Shown: one piece after another, positions 1 through 10,176 of the stretch
Layout of the letters: each line of letters starts with the position of its first letter
Position numbering within the stretch: position 1 is the stretch's first letter
NCBI GenBank assembly: GCA_963782255.1
Contig: CAWAIS010000002.1
Span: 1,178,001-1,242,000 of the forward strand
Direction of reading: 5' to 3'
DNA from: Roseiarcus sp963782255
GTDB taxonomy: Bacteria; Pseudomonadota; Alphaproteobacteria; Rhizobiales; Beijerinckiaceae
Length of the DNA stretch: 64,000 nt
Position numbers and translations under genes: made by a program
Notes under the pieces: model-generated
What the model was told of the DNA's origin: nothing
Databases searched by the model: none
The model's input: the letters and a program-made list of their open reading frames with translations, nothing else

Positions 1-2362
1 GGCGCGAGCCGTTCGGGAAGGTTTCAAACCGTTCGAACACGCGGTCGACCATTTCGGGGGGAATGCCGCGGCCCCGGTCGCTCACCTTGAACACGATCTC
101 CGGGCCGCGCCGCATCGCAGCCAGCGTGACCGTCTGGCCGGGTTCCGAATAGTTGATTGCGTTCGAAAGAAGATTGAACAGGACCTGACGGACTCGCCGT
201 CCATCCGCCCGCATGGAGCCGACGCCGTCGGTCATCACGATGCGCATTTCGATCGCCGCTTCGTCCAGCCGGTCCTGGACGCCCGTCGCGGCCGCCTTCA
301 TCGCCTCGGCGACGTCGACGGTCTCGAGCCGCAACTCCAAAGCGCCCGCGTCGATCGAGGCGAGGTCCAGGATGTCGTCGATGATCGCGAGCAGCGCGTG
401 GGACGAGTTGGTGATGAAGCCGGCGTATTCGAGTTGCTTCACGTTGAGCGGGCCTACTCCGCCCGCCGCCAGGAGCTGAGTGAAGCCGATGATGTTGGTG
501 AGGGGCGTGCGCAACTCGTAGGAGACATGATTGACGAAATCGTTGCGCAGCTTCTCGGCCTCGACCAGCGCCTGATTGCGCTCGGTCAGCGCGCGTTCGA
601 CGTTCGCGCTTGCGGTCACGTCGAGCGAGGTCAGGAGGGTCGCCCCGTCGGGCAGCGGCAGCGCCGCGCAATCGAACGTGAGGCCGTCGGTCCGGCCTAT
701 GCGCATCGACTTGCCCTCGCGCCGTTCGGAGAGGCCGACCATCATGTCGCGCAATTCATCCCAGAGCGCGGGGTCCTGGCAGAGCGCCCGGCAGACGCCT
801 CCGATCTCCTCGATATGCGGATGTTCCCGTAAAGTCGCCGGCTCGAATCCCCACATATCGGCGAAAACGGGATTGAACAGCTTCATGCGCCCGTCTGCGC
901 CGAACACCGCCACGCCTTCCTTGAGCGCATCCAGGGTTTCGCCCTGCACGTGCGTCATTGCGCTGACTTTCGAGGCGAGCGCAAAGCTCAGCGTCGCGTC
1001 GTCATAAAGATAGGTCACGCCGCCTTTCGGATTGGGGCTCGTGACGACGCGCACCGCGCGGCCGTCCGGCAGGTACCAGACCGACTCGCCCGGCTCGATC
1101 GCCTGATAGGCGCTCATCTGCTGCGCCTTCCACGCGCGATAATCCGCCTGCTCCGGCAGCTGGCGGTTGGCTCGAAGTCGATCCAGAATTTCTCCGTCGG
1201 TCGGGCGCTGGTCCAGGAAGGCCGCATCGAGCGACCACATCTGGCGATAGGCGGCGTTATAGAACGTCAACCGCTTGGATCTGTCGAAGATCGCGACCGC
1301 AGTCGCGAGCCGGTCGATCATGCGGGAATAGTCGTCTTCGTTGCGCTCCATTTCGGCCCGCAGCGCGGCGATCTCGGTGACGTCGACTGCGAGGCCGGCG
1401 GAGCCGCGCGCCGAGCGCACCTCGACCGCATCGAACGTCCGGCGCGCTCCCTTGACGACAGCGCCCGCCTGGCGCTTCCAGATCCCGATCTCCTTGACCG
1501 CCGCCGCCGCCTCGCGGGCCAGCGCCGGATCGAACAATTGGCAAGCTCCGTCGACGGCGATCTGCTCGTCCTGCGCATCGACCGCTTCAGCATACGGCGC
1601 GTTGCACCAGACGAGGCGTCCGTCGGGGCCGCGCGCCCATGCCGGCGTCGCGGCCGCGCTCAGCGCAAGGCGGAGCGCCTCTAGCGCGTCCTCCGTCTCC
1701 GACAGTTTCTGTTGCAGGCGCGCGGCTTCGAGCCGTTCGCCCGACACGTCGCGGACCCGGACGACAGCGGCGCCCGCGACCGGCCGGCCGTTGATCTCGA
1801 GAGAGCGACCGCCGAGGTCGATCACGGACATCGAGAAACCTTCGCCCCGGAGCAAGAGCCGCTCCGTCGCCTCCTCGACTGCGTCCGCGTCGCGCGGCTC
1901 GAGCCAGGCGTCGTAATCCAGGATTCGTCCAGAGAGGGTCGCCTCGCCGAGGGCCAGGTCGCCCTCGATAGCGGGTTCTGCGTCGGGCCGGTCCCAGGTC
2001 ATCACGATCTGCGGTTCGCTGCGCAGGATCTCGGACGCGCGATCGAGCCGGGCGTTGGCCTGCGCGAGCGCGCCTTCCAGTTCGATCACGCGGCGGGTAA
2101 GAGCTCGTCGGCTGGAGAGGCGCACGACCGCGAGGACCGCCGCAAGCCCCGCGAGCATGAGGAGGGCGAAGCCCGCGACGCTTATGTCGACGGGCGCGCC
2201 GCCCGCCGCGGACGACGGCTGAGCGTCGGAGACGCGCAGGCCGACCTCGGCGCGCGCAGTTCCCACGATCATGACGAGCGTCAGCGCCGAGGACCTGAGG
2301 ATGCGATCGCGGCCGCGTGTTCGCGTGCCGATCCGGGCGAACCCTCTCGCGCTGAGCCGCAA
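1..2362 (-). CDS. divL: DivL-like PAS-domain pseudo-histidine kinase (partial, runs off left edge)
   Basis: Open frame to the left edge, so the C-terminus is missing. The protein starts with a hydrophobic stretch ending near ARA, then a transmembrane helix, then several PAS-like segments, a HisKA helix and the start of the ATPase domain (VSDRGRGIPPEMV, near 50-90). The H-box at about 505-540 reads HVSYELRTPLTNI: tyrosine replaces the phospho-accepting histidine of ordinary kinases (VSHELRTPL). This substitution defines DivL, which in Caulobacter modulates CckA-ChpT-CtrA cell-cycle signalling at a pole. I chose the TTG at 2362 because AAGGAGG lies 7 nt upstream; no ATG fits as well. The DivL assignment rests on the Tyr, the PAS/TM architecture and the alphaproteobacterial context. 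Confidence 0.8.
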   Translation of the reverse strand, partial: MRLSARGFARIGTRTRGRDRILRSSALTLVMIVGTARAEVGLRVSDAQPSSAAGGAPVDISVAGFALLMLAGLAAVLAVVRLSSRRALTRRVIELEGALAQANARLDRASEILRSEPQIVMTWDRPDAEPAIEGDLALGEATLSGRILDYDAWLEPRDADAVEEATERLLLRGEGFSMSVIDLGGRSLEINGRPVAGAAVVRVRDVSGERLEAARLQQKLSETEDALEALRLALSAAATPAWARGPDGRLVWCNAPYAEAVDAQDEQIAVDGACQLFDPALAREAAAAVKEIGIWKRQAGAVVKGARRTFDAVEVRSARGSAGLAVDVTEIAALRAEMERNEDDYSRMIDRLATAVAIFDRSKRLTFYNAAYRQMWSLDAAFLDQRPTDGEILDRLRANRQLPEQADYRAWKAQQMSAYQAIEPGESVWYLPDGRAVRVVTSPNPKGGVTYLYDDATLSFALASKVSAMTHVQGETLDALKEGVAVFGADGRMKLFNPVFADMWGFEPATLREHPHIEEIGGVCRALCQDPALWDELRDMMVGLSERREGKSMRIGRTDGLTFDCAALPLPDGATLLTSLDVTASANVERALTERNQALVEAEKLRNDFVNHVSYELRTPLTNIIGFTQLLAAGGVGPLNVKQLEYAGFITNSSHALLAIIDDILDLASIDAGALELRLETVDVAEAMKAAATGVQDRLDEAAIEMRIVMTDGVGSMRADGRRVRQVLFNLLSNAINYSEPGQTVTLAAMRRGPEIVFKVSDRGRGIPPEMVDRVFERFETFPNGSR

Positions 2363-2443
2363 CGACTGGCCTCCTTGAGAGCTCGGCGGGGCGTCATTGC
2401 GCCCGCGAGGCGTCTCGCCGACCGATCCTCCGCCAGAAGGACC

Positions 2444-2561
2444 GAATCAGCCGACAACAGGCTTACGAAAAGTTTGCCTCAAAGTCGTTAACCTTAATGA
2501 AAGGCGAATGCCGCATTGCGACGCCCGAATCCATATATTGTGGCGCCAAGACTGGCGCCAA
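2444..2561 (-). promoter_or_regulatory. Putative divL promoter with two 9-bp direct repeats, GANTC sites and paired TTAA
   Basis: On the minus strand a TTGGCG (2561-2556) and a TATATG (2537-2532) are 18 nt apart and could be -35/-10 boxes. The -35 lies within a duplicated TGGCGCCAA (2541-2549 and 2553-2561, 12-bp period; each core TGGCGCCA is itself palindromic). Two TTAA half-sites (2488-2491, 2494-2497) and two GAATC sites (2444-2448, 2527-2531), the latter matching the CcrM GANTC target, lie in the same stretch. CtrA or CcrM control is inference; the TTAA spacing (2 nt) is not the canonical 7. Confidence 0.4.
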
Positions 2562-2621
2562 CAAAATGTGCGAATTGAGCCTCGCGCGCCCATCCCCCTT
2601 GATGTGGACGGAATAGGCTTG

Positions 2622-3656
<1,035 letters not shown>

Positions 3657-3737
3657 GATTGTCCGCTGGAGACATGAAGGGAGGCGCGCCTTATGGCAAC
3701 GCGGGCAGAAGCGCGCAAGGGGCGGAGGCGTCGTCGA

Positions 3738-4268
3738 TCAGGCGGCAGGCTCGGTTTCGCCCATCGAGAGATCGACCATGATCTCGCCCGCGAGCCGCTC
3801 CAGCGCCTTGCGCAGATCCTCCGCAGCGAGGCCCTCGGGGGCGCGCAATCGCGCGGTGGCGCGGAACATCTGGACTCCGGTGAAGGGCTCGCTTTCGAGG
3901 CCGCTCGCGAACTCCTCGATATTCACGCCGAGGCCGTTCAGCGCCTGCGTCACGTCGCGAACGATGCCGGGCCGCTCGTGGCCGAGGACGTCGAGCCGGA
4001 TCAGGCGAAGCCGCCGTTCGGGCGCAGCCGGCGCGCCGCGCTCGATCGTGATGTGCAAGCCGGAGCTTTCCAGGCCGCAAAGCGAGGTCTCCAGTTCCGC
4101 AAGCTTTTCCTCGGCGACGCTGACGAGGAGAATCCCGGCGAACTTGCCGGCAAGCTGGGCCGAGCGGCTTTCAAGCCAGCTCGCGCCGCAGGCCGCGATC
4201 TTCTCGGAGATCGCATTCACGAGACCTGGCCTATCGTCGCCGACAAAGGTCAGAACGAGCGGCGCCAT
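3738..4268 (-). CDS. ACT-domain protein, GcvR-like
   Basis: A 176-residue protein with two ACT-type ligand-binding folds. The first starts at residue 3 (LVLTFVGDDRPGLVNAIS), the second near residue 90 with LGHERPGIVRDVTQALN. This layout matches the glycine cleavage system repressor GcvR and related amino-acid-sensing proteins, which have no DNA-binding domain and act through a partner. No gcv genes are nearby, so the glycine link is inferred from family only. It lies 81 nt downstream of the trpS start on the same strand, upstream in transcription order, and could be co-transcribed with trpS. Confidence 0.75.
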   Translation of the reverse strand: MAPLVLTFVGDDRPGLVNAISEKIAACGASWLESRSAQLAGKFAGILLVSVAEEKLAELETSLCGLESSGLHITIERGAPAAPERRLRLIRLDVLGHERPGIVRDVTQALNGLGVNIEEFASGLESEPFTGVQMFRATARLRAPEGLAAEDLRKALERLAGEIMVDLSMGETEPAA

Positions 4269-4372
4269 GAGAACACTCCTCGAACGGAGATGGAGGAACC
4301 CATCCTATGCGGAAGGCATGGGCGCGGCATCCGATTTTCGAATGAAGCGCGGCGGATCAAAACACGCTCAGA

Positions 4373-5670
<1,298 letters not shown>

Positions 5671-5674
<4 letters not shown>

Positions 5675-6240
5675 GGCAGGCTTTCAACGATCAGATTGAC
5701 GTTCGTATAAACGCAGATGTCGGCGGCGATGCGCATCGAACGGCGCACGATCTCTTCCGCGTCGAGTTGCATCGGCATAAGCGCGCGAGCGGCGGCAAGC
5801 GCAAAATTGCCGCCCGAACCGATCGCCATCGCGGAGCCGCCGGCTTCGGTCTCCGGCTCGAGCACGTCGCCCGCGCCCGAAATCGTGAAGCCCGACCCCT
5901 TGTCGGCGACGAGCAACATGGCCTCGAGCCGCCGCAGGTAGCGGTCGGTGCGCCAGTCTTTCGCCAGTTCGACGCAGGCGCGCGCGAGCTGGCCCGGGTA
6001 CTGCTCGAGCTTGGCCTCCAGCCTTTCGAACAGCGTGAACGCGTCCGCCGTCGCCCCGGCGAAGCCCGCGATCACCTCGCCCTTGGCGAGGCGGCGGACC
6101 TTTCGCGCATTCGCTTTGACGACCGTCTGCCCCATGCTGACCTGGCCGTCGCCGCCGATCACGACCCGGCCGTCCTTGCGCACCATGAGTATGGTCGTGG
6201 CGCGCCATCCCGGCGAGCGGGCGGCGTCATCGTCTGCCAT
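5671..6240 (-). CDS. hslV: HslV, peptidase subunit of the HslVU protease
   Basis: Threonine peptidase of the ATP-dependent HslVU (ClpQY) protease. The chosen ATG gives 189 residues: a short propeptide (MADDDAARSPGWRA) followed by the mature start TTILMVRKDGRVVIGGDGQV, whose first Thr is the catalytic nucleophile after processing. Alphaproteobacterial HslV proteins commonly carry such a propeptide, unlike E. coli HslV. An open frame continues upstream to 6543 but lacks similarity, so it was trimmed. It ends in a 4-nt overlap with hslU. Confidence 0.96.
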
Positions 6241-6326
6241 GGGCGAAATGTCCTTCAGTGGGCGAGCGCCGCATTTATGGACGGAACGGGCGCGACGCAA
6301 GGGCGAGGGCGCCAAGGCGCTCCTCG

Positions 6327-7265
6327 TCAGTCCAGCGTGTCGACCCAGATTGGGTTGGTCCACGCCCGCCGTCCCGCTCCGTCGATGACGACAATGCGGA
6401 ACCATTTGTCGGGCGCCGTGTCGCCCCACGCCTTTTTCGAGGCCTTGGCGACTTCGATCGTCACACTCGTGACGTCGCGCCCGACATGCGTCAGCGCGCG
6501 CGAGCTCCCCGTGACGAGGGAAATCGCATAGACGGGCGAACATTCGACCCTGACTTCGCGGCGGCTGATCTCGATGTCGTGCAGTCGGGGGCCTTGGCTC
6601 GAGTAGAATTCGCCGGCCTTCAACGCGCTCAAGAGACTGTCCGGCGCGAGCGACTCCGACTTGACCATCACGAATCCGCCGAAAGCGTCATAGTCGCCGT
6701 GGCGAAAATGGGCGTCGTCACTCGCGATCGCGGTCAGCCGGCGATCCTCATTGCAGAGCTGGTCCAGGAGGTAGAAGCCATCGCCGCGGTCCGTCTCGAC
6801 CGCCGATCCGTGGTTGTAGATCTCGACGGCGTGCGCCGCGGCGAGGGCGCGTCCGTCCTCGATCGTCAGTTGCGACCTCGCCGGATGAGCGATTGCGACG
6901 AAGGCGCCGCCCTCTCGCGCCCGCGCCGCCAGCCGTGGCCCGCTCTCATCCGGACCGGTCGGCGAGAAGTCGAGCGGCAGCCCGGTCGCGAGGATGTGCC
7001 ACAATTCCCCCGCGGACGTGCCCATCGCATGGACCTCGGCCCCGGACAGGGTGGTGAAATTGCTGGACCGCAGCCCGCGAGCATCCGCGATCGGCCAGTC
7101 GTAGCGGGCGAGGAAATGGTCGGACAACTGCACGAAATCGTAGCCCGCGCGTTTGTAGGCCTCGACGGCCTCCTCGGGCGTCAAGGCCCCGTCCGACATG
7201 GTGGAATGCGTGTGCAGATTGCCGCGCCAGAAGCGTCCCTGCGTCGAAAACGGGGGAATGCGCAT
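6327..7265 (-). CDS. PHP-domain metal-dependent hydrolase
   Basis: A 312-residue protein beginning with RFWRGNLHTHSTMSDGALTP, the first PHP motif (HTHS) expected to bind catalytic metals. Further metal ligands appear as LSDH near residue 48 and IAHPARS and SDDAH in the middle. The family includes phosphoesterases such as CehA/McbA-type enzymes and histidinol phosphatases; the DGALTPEEAV layout fits the CehA/McbA branch better than HisK. The substrate is not predictable. It stands alone between hslV and the convergently arranged sulfur-related cassette, on the same strand as hslVU. Confidence 0.8.
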   Translation of the reverse strand: MRIPPFSTQGRFWRGNLHTHSTMSDGALTPEEAVEAYKRAGYDFVQLSDHFLARYDWPIADARGLRSSNFTTLSGAEVHAMGTSAGELWHILATGLPLDFSPTGPDESGPRLAARAREGGAFVAIAHPARSQLTIEDGRALAAAHAVEIYNHGSAVETDRGDGFYLLDQLCNEDRRLTAIASDDAHFRHGDYDAFGGFVMVKSESLAPDSLLSALKAGEFYSSQGPRLHDIEISRREVRVECSPVYAISLVTGSSRALTHVGRDVTSVTIEVAKASKKAWGDTAPDKWFRIVVIDGAGRRAWTNPIWVDTLD

Positions 7266-7365
7266 CGATGGAGACTCTCAGCCCTCGCCCATGGAGGAGA
7301 AGCAGAGTTCCATGATGCCCTGATGAAGCGAGCCCCGACGATTGCGCCGCGCGGCGCTCCTCGTG

Positions 7366-7569
7366 TCACCCAAACGCCGCGCCGCATTTGAGGCCGAGCC
7401 GACGGAAGACGATCGCCGCTGGACAGAAGCCGGTGAAGGCGGACTGGATCATGTTGAGCCCGGCGAAGGCCGTCAGCAACAGCCAATAGGGGCTCACGAG
7501 ATAGCCGAGCGCGAGGCCGAGGAGGACGATGGAGCCGGCGAAGGCGAGAACGGCGCGATCGAGATTCAT
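7366..7569 (-). CDS. DUF2892 (YgaP-type) small membrane protein
   Basis: A 67-residue protein with two hydrophobic helices (AVLAFAGSIVLLGLALGYLV and WLLLTAFAGLNMIQSAF) and the DUF2892 signature FTGFCPAAIVFRRLGLK. The Cys in FCPA is conserved in the family. In other bacteria this domain is found alone or fused to rhodanese (YgaP), which links it to handling of sulfane sulfur. Here it is transcribed divergently from a set that includes a free-standing rhodanese, which supports the same role. It probably shares the AT-rich control region at 7646-7677. Confidence 0.85.
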   Translation of the reverse strand: MNLDRAVLAFAGSIVLLGLALGYLVSPYWLLLTAFAGLNMIQSAFTGFCPAAIVFRRLGLKCGAAFG

Positions 7570-7645
7570 GTCTATCTTTCCTTCATCTTGGCGACCGGAT
7601 CGGCGAGCCGTCGATGGGCCGGCCGAGCGGAAATCTATTTCGTGC

Positions 7646-7677
7646 TTGCTAAATTAGGATATATGAATATATATGTC
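7646..7677 (+). promoter_or_regulatory. AT-rich divergent promoter with palindromic/direct-repeat operator
   Basis: In an otherwise GC-rich region, TTGCTA (7646-7651) and TATATA (7668-7673) form -35/-10 boxes spaced 16 nt. The -10 region lies in ATATATGAATATATATG (7659-7675), which is both a repeat of ATATATG separated by AAT and an ATATAT inverted repeat. AT-rich palindromes of this kind are bound by ArsR-family sulfur sensors such as BigR/SqrR. No such regulator is encoded in the window, so the regulator is inference. Confidence 0.5.
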
Positions 7678-7710
7678 AAGACGAAACGGCCCAGCATCAG
7701 GAGACTTGGC

Positions 7711-8073
7711 ATGGAAACGACGAATTGGCCCGACCTCACCAAAAGCCTGAGCGCGGAGCTCAGGAACCTGCGCTCTGGCGCGCCGGAGGTCATGAAGGCC
7801 TTCGCGTCGATCGCCCAGGCGGCGCTTGCTCAGGGCGCGCTCGACCCCAAGACAAAGGAATTGATTGCAATCGGCATTTCCGTCGCCATCCGTTGCGACG
7901 ATTGCATCGGCTTCCATGTCAAGGCTGCGGTGGACCGCGGCGCGACGCGCGAGGAAATCCTTGAGACGCTCGGCATGGCGATCTACATGGGGGCTGGGCC
8001 TTCCGCGATGTACGCGAGCCACGCGCTCGGCGCCTATTCGCAGTTCGCGGCCGCGAAGGCGAGCGCAGCCTGA
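7711..8073 (+). CDS. Carboxymuconolactone decarboxylase/AhpD-family protein
   Basis: A 120-residue all-helical AhpD-like protein. The motif RCDDCIGFHVKAAVDRGAT near residues 68-86 carries the CxxC pair followed by His that gives the family thiol-disulfide (peroxidase-reductase) activity. The ATG at 7711 follows CAGGAGA at a suitable distance; an upstream extension of the frame runs through the promoter and was dropped. It is the first gene of a probable operon with rhodanese and DUF302, which suggests redox or sulfur detoxification rather than aromatic degradation, although the family name comes from the latter. Confidence 0.85.
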   Translation: METTNWPDLTKSLSAELRNLRSGAPEVMKAFASIAQAALAQGALDPKTKELIAIGISVAIRCDDCIGFHVKAAVDRGATREEILETLGMAIYMGAGPSAMYASHALGAYSQFAAAKASAA

Positions 8074-8101
8074 CTTAACGTCGCACTGCAGAGGAGCTTC
8101 G

Positions 8102-8446
8102 ATGTTCAAGAACCCCTTTTCCCGATCGACAACTCAAGCCGACCCGGACACAATCGACTTCGAGCCGTTCGAGCAAGCCGTCGACGACGGCGAGGTGACG
8201 GTCGTCGACGTCCGCGAACCGCACGAATTCGCCGCCGGCCATATCCCGGAAGCGCTGAACCTGCCGATGTCGCGTTTCGATCCCAAGACGCTGCCGTCGG
8301 ACAAGCCGGTCGTCCTGATCTGTCAGGCCGGCGGCCGATCGCGCAACGCGCTGAATCAGGCTCGTGCGGTCGGCCGCGAGGACGTGCGGCACTATGCCGG
8401 GGGCATGAACGGCTGGCGATCGCGCGGCGGCGACGTGGCCATCTGA
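8102..8446 (+). CDS. Rhodanese-domain sulfurtransferase
   Basis: A single-domain rhodanese of 114 residues that would carry sulfane sulfur on a cysteine. The CH2-type motif VTVVDVREPHEFAAGHIPEA leads, and the active-site loop is LICQAGGRSRNAL with Cys as the persulfide-forming nucleophile. The end YAGGMNGWRSRGGDV is typical of the family. GAGGAGC precedes the ATG at 8102. It lies 28 nt after the AhpD-like gene and 22 nt before DUF302, so the three are probably co-transcribed. Confidence 0.92.
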   Translation: MFKNPFSRSTTQADPDTIDFEPFEQAVDDGEVTVVDVREPHEFAAGHIPEALNLPMSRFDPKTLPSDKPVVLICQAGGRSRNALNQARAVGREDVRHYAGGMNGWRSRGGDVAI

Positions 8447-8468
8447 TCTCAAACATGCGAGACCGGCA

Positions 8469-8855
8469 ATGAGCTACACCATCACCCGCAAGACTACAGG
8501 CGACTTCGACGCGGTCATCGGCCGCGTCAGGCAAGCGCTGAAGGGCGAAGGCTTCGGCGTGCTGACCGAGATCGACGTCGCCGCCACGCTCAAGGAGAAG
8601 ATCGGCAAGGACTTCCGCCCGTACCGCATCCTCGGCGCCTGCAACCCCAATCTCGCCTATCAGGCGCTTATGACGGAAGCGAACATCGGCGTGATGCTGC
8701 CGTGCAACGTGATCGTGCAGCGGCGCGAGGACGGCGAAGTCGAGGTTTCCTCGATCGATCCGGCGACCGCGATGCAGACTGTCGGCAATCCGAAGCTCGC
8801 AACGATCGCTGATCAGGTGCGCGGCGCGCTGCAGCGGGTCATCGAAAAGGTCTGA
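8469..8855 (+). CDS. DUF302-domain protein
   Basis: A 128-residue DUF302 protein: YTITRKTTGDFDAVIGRV at the start, then GFGVLTEIDVAATLKEKIG and YRILGACNPNLAYQAL, which are the family's most conserved stretches. The biochemical role of DUF302 is not established; members often sit beside rhodanese, sulfur-oxidation or redox genes, as here. Its last 17 nt overlap the 3' end of the convergent guanine deaminase gene (8839-8855). Confidence 0.85.
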   Translation: MSYTITRKTTGDFDAVIGRVRQALKGEGFGVLTEIDVAATLKEKIGKDFRPYRILGACNPNLAYQALMTEANIGVMLPCNVIVQRREDGEVEVSSIDPATAMQTVGNPKLATIADQVRGALQRVIEKV

Positions 8856-10176
8856 CGCCTCGGGATGAGGCGCGTCCGATCCTCTGCGGCGCGCCGGCGA
8901 CATAGGTCTGGCGAACTGCGCGATCGTCGCCCATGGTGATCAGCGCGAACAGCTCGACGTCGATGTCGCCATTCGCCGACTCCATCCGATGCGCCATCGC
9001 GGGCGTCGCGCGCGAATCGAGGACGACGAGGTCCGCCTCTTTGCCGGTCTCGATCGACCCGATGCGGTCGTCGAGGCTGAGCGCGCGCGCGTTGCCGAGC
9101 GTCATTCGATAGAACGCGTGCTGCGCCGGCCAGGACTGCCGGTTGAGCTGCAGGACCTTGTACCCCTCCGCCGCCGTGCGCAGCATCGAATAGCTGGTGC
9201 CGCCGCCGACGTCGGTCGCAAGCGCAATCCTGACGCCCGCCTGCGTCAGCCGGGCCTGATCGAACAGGCCCGAGCCGAGAAACAGGTTCGACGTCGGGCA
9301 GAAGGCGGCGACCGATCGGCTCTCGGCCATTCTCGCCACTTCGCTCTCCTGCAAATGGATGCAGTGGCCGAACACGGAGCGCGGCCCGAGCAGCCCGGCG
9401 CGGTCATAAACGTCGAGATAATTGCGCGCGTCCGGGAAGAGCTTGGCGACCAGCTTGATTTCGGCGTCATTCTCGTCGAGGTGCGTCTGGACATAAGCGC
9501 CGGGAAATTCGCGCGCGAGCGCGCCCGCCGCCTCGAGTTGCGCTTTGCTGGACGTCACCGCGAAGCGCGGCGTGATCGCGTAGTCGAGCCGTCCCCGCCC
9601 GCGCCAACGCTCGATCAAGGCCTTGCTTTCCGCATAACCGCGCTCGGCGGTGTCGGTCAGCGCGTCCGGCGCGTCGCGGTCCATCATCGTCTTGCCCGCG
9701 ATCATGCGCGCGTCGCGCCGCTCGGCCTCGGTAAAGAAGGCGTCGACCGATTGCGGATGCACGGTGCAGTAGGCCATCGCCGTCGTCGTGCCGCAGCGGG
9801 CAAGCTCGTCGAGAAAGAATGCGGCGATCCTGGCGCAATGATCGGGATCGGCGAACTTCTGCTCCTCGACGAAGGTGTAATTGTGCAGCCAGTCAAGGAG
9901 CTGCGCGCCGTAGGAGCCGATGACCCTGGTCTGCGGATAGTGGATGTGGGCGTCGATAAATCCGGGCATGACGAGGCGGCCCGAATGATCGTCGACCGGC
10001 GCTTCCGGCGGCGCGCGCCGCAAGACGTCGCGCGCCTCGCCAACCGCCTCGATGCGGCCGTTCGCCATGAGAACGGCGCCGTCCTCGATCAGCGCATGCG
10101 CCGACGCGCCCGCGTCCGCTGGGTCGCTCGTGAACGTCAGGACGCGGCCGCGAACGACGCGGGCGACCGCGCTCAA
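8839..10176 (-). CDS. guaD: Guanine deaminase
   Basis: Zinc amidohydrolase that converts guanine to xanthine. The 445-residue protein has the metal motif GFIDAHIHYPQ near residue 73, the guanine deaminase signature VEEQKFADPDHCARIA, the conserved QTHLDEND and the substrate motif FCPTSNLFLGSGLF. The start codon overlaps the stop of the upstream allantoinase-decarboxylase gene by 4 nt (ATGA at 10173-10176), placing both in one purine catabolic operon. Length is normal for bacterial GuaD. Confidence 0.95.
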   Translation of the reverse strand: MSAVARVVRGRVLTFTSDPADAGASAHALIEDGAVLMANGRIEAVGEARDVLRRAPPEAPVDDHSGRLVMPGFIDAHIHYPQTRVIGSYGAQLLDWLHNYTFVEEQKFADPDHCARIAAFFLDELARCGTTTAMAYCTVHPQSVDAFFTEAERRDARMIAGKTMMDRDAPDALTDTAERGYAESKALIERWRGRGRLDYAITPRFAVTSSKAQLEAAGALAREFPGAYVQTHLDENDAEIKLVAKLFPDARNYLDVYDRAGLLGPRSVFGHCIHLQESEVARMAESRSVAAFCPTSNLFLGSGLFDQARLTQAGVRIALATDVGGGTSYSMLRTAAEGYKVLQLNRQSWPAQHAFYRMTLGNARALSLDDRIGSIETGKEADLVVLDSRATPAMAHRMESANGDIDVELFALITMGDDRAVRQTYVAGAPQRIGRASSRGVRPFR

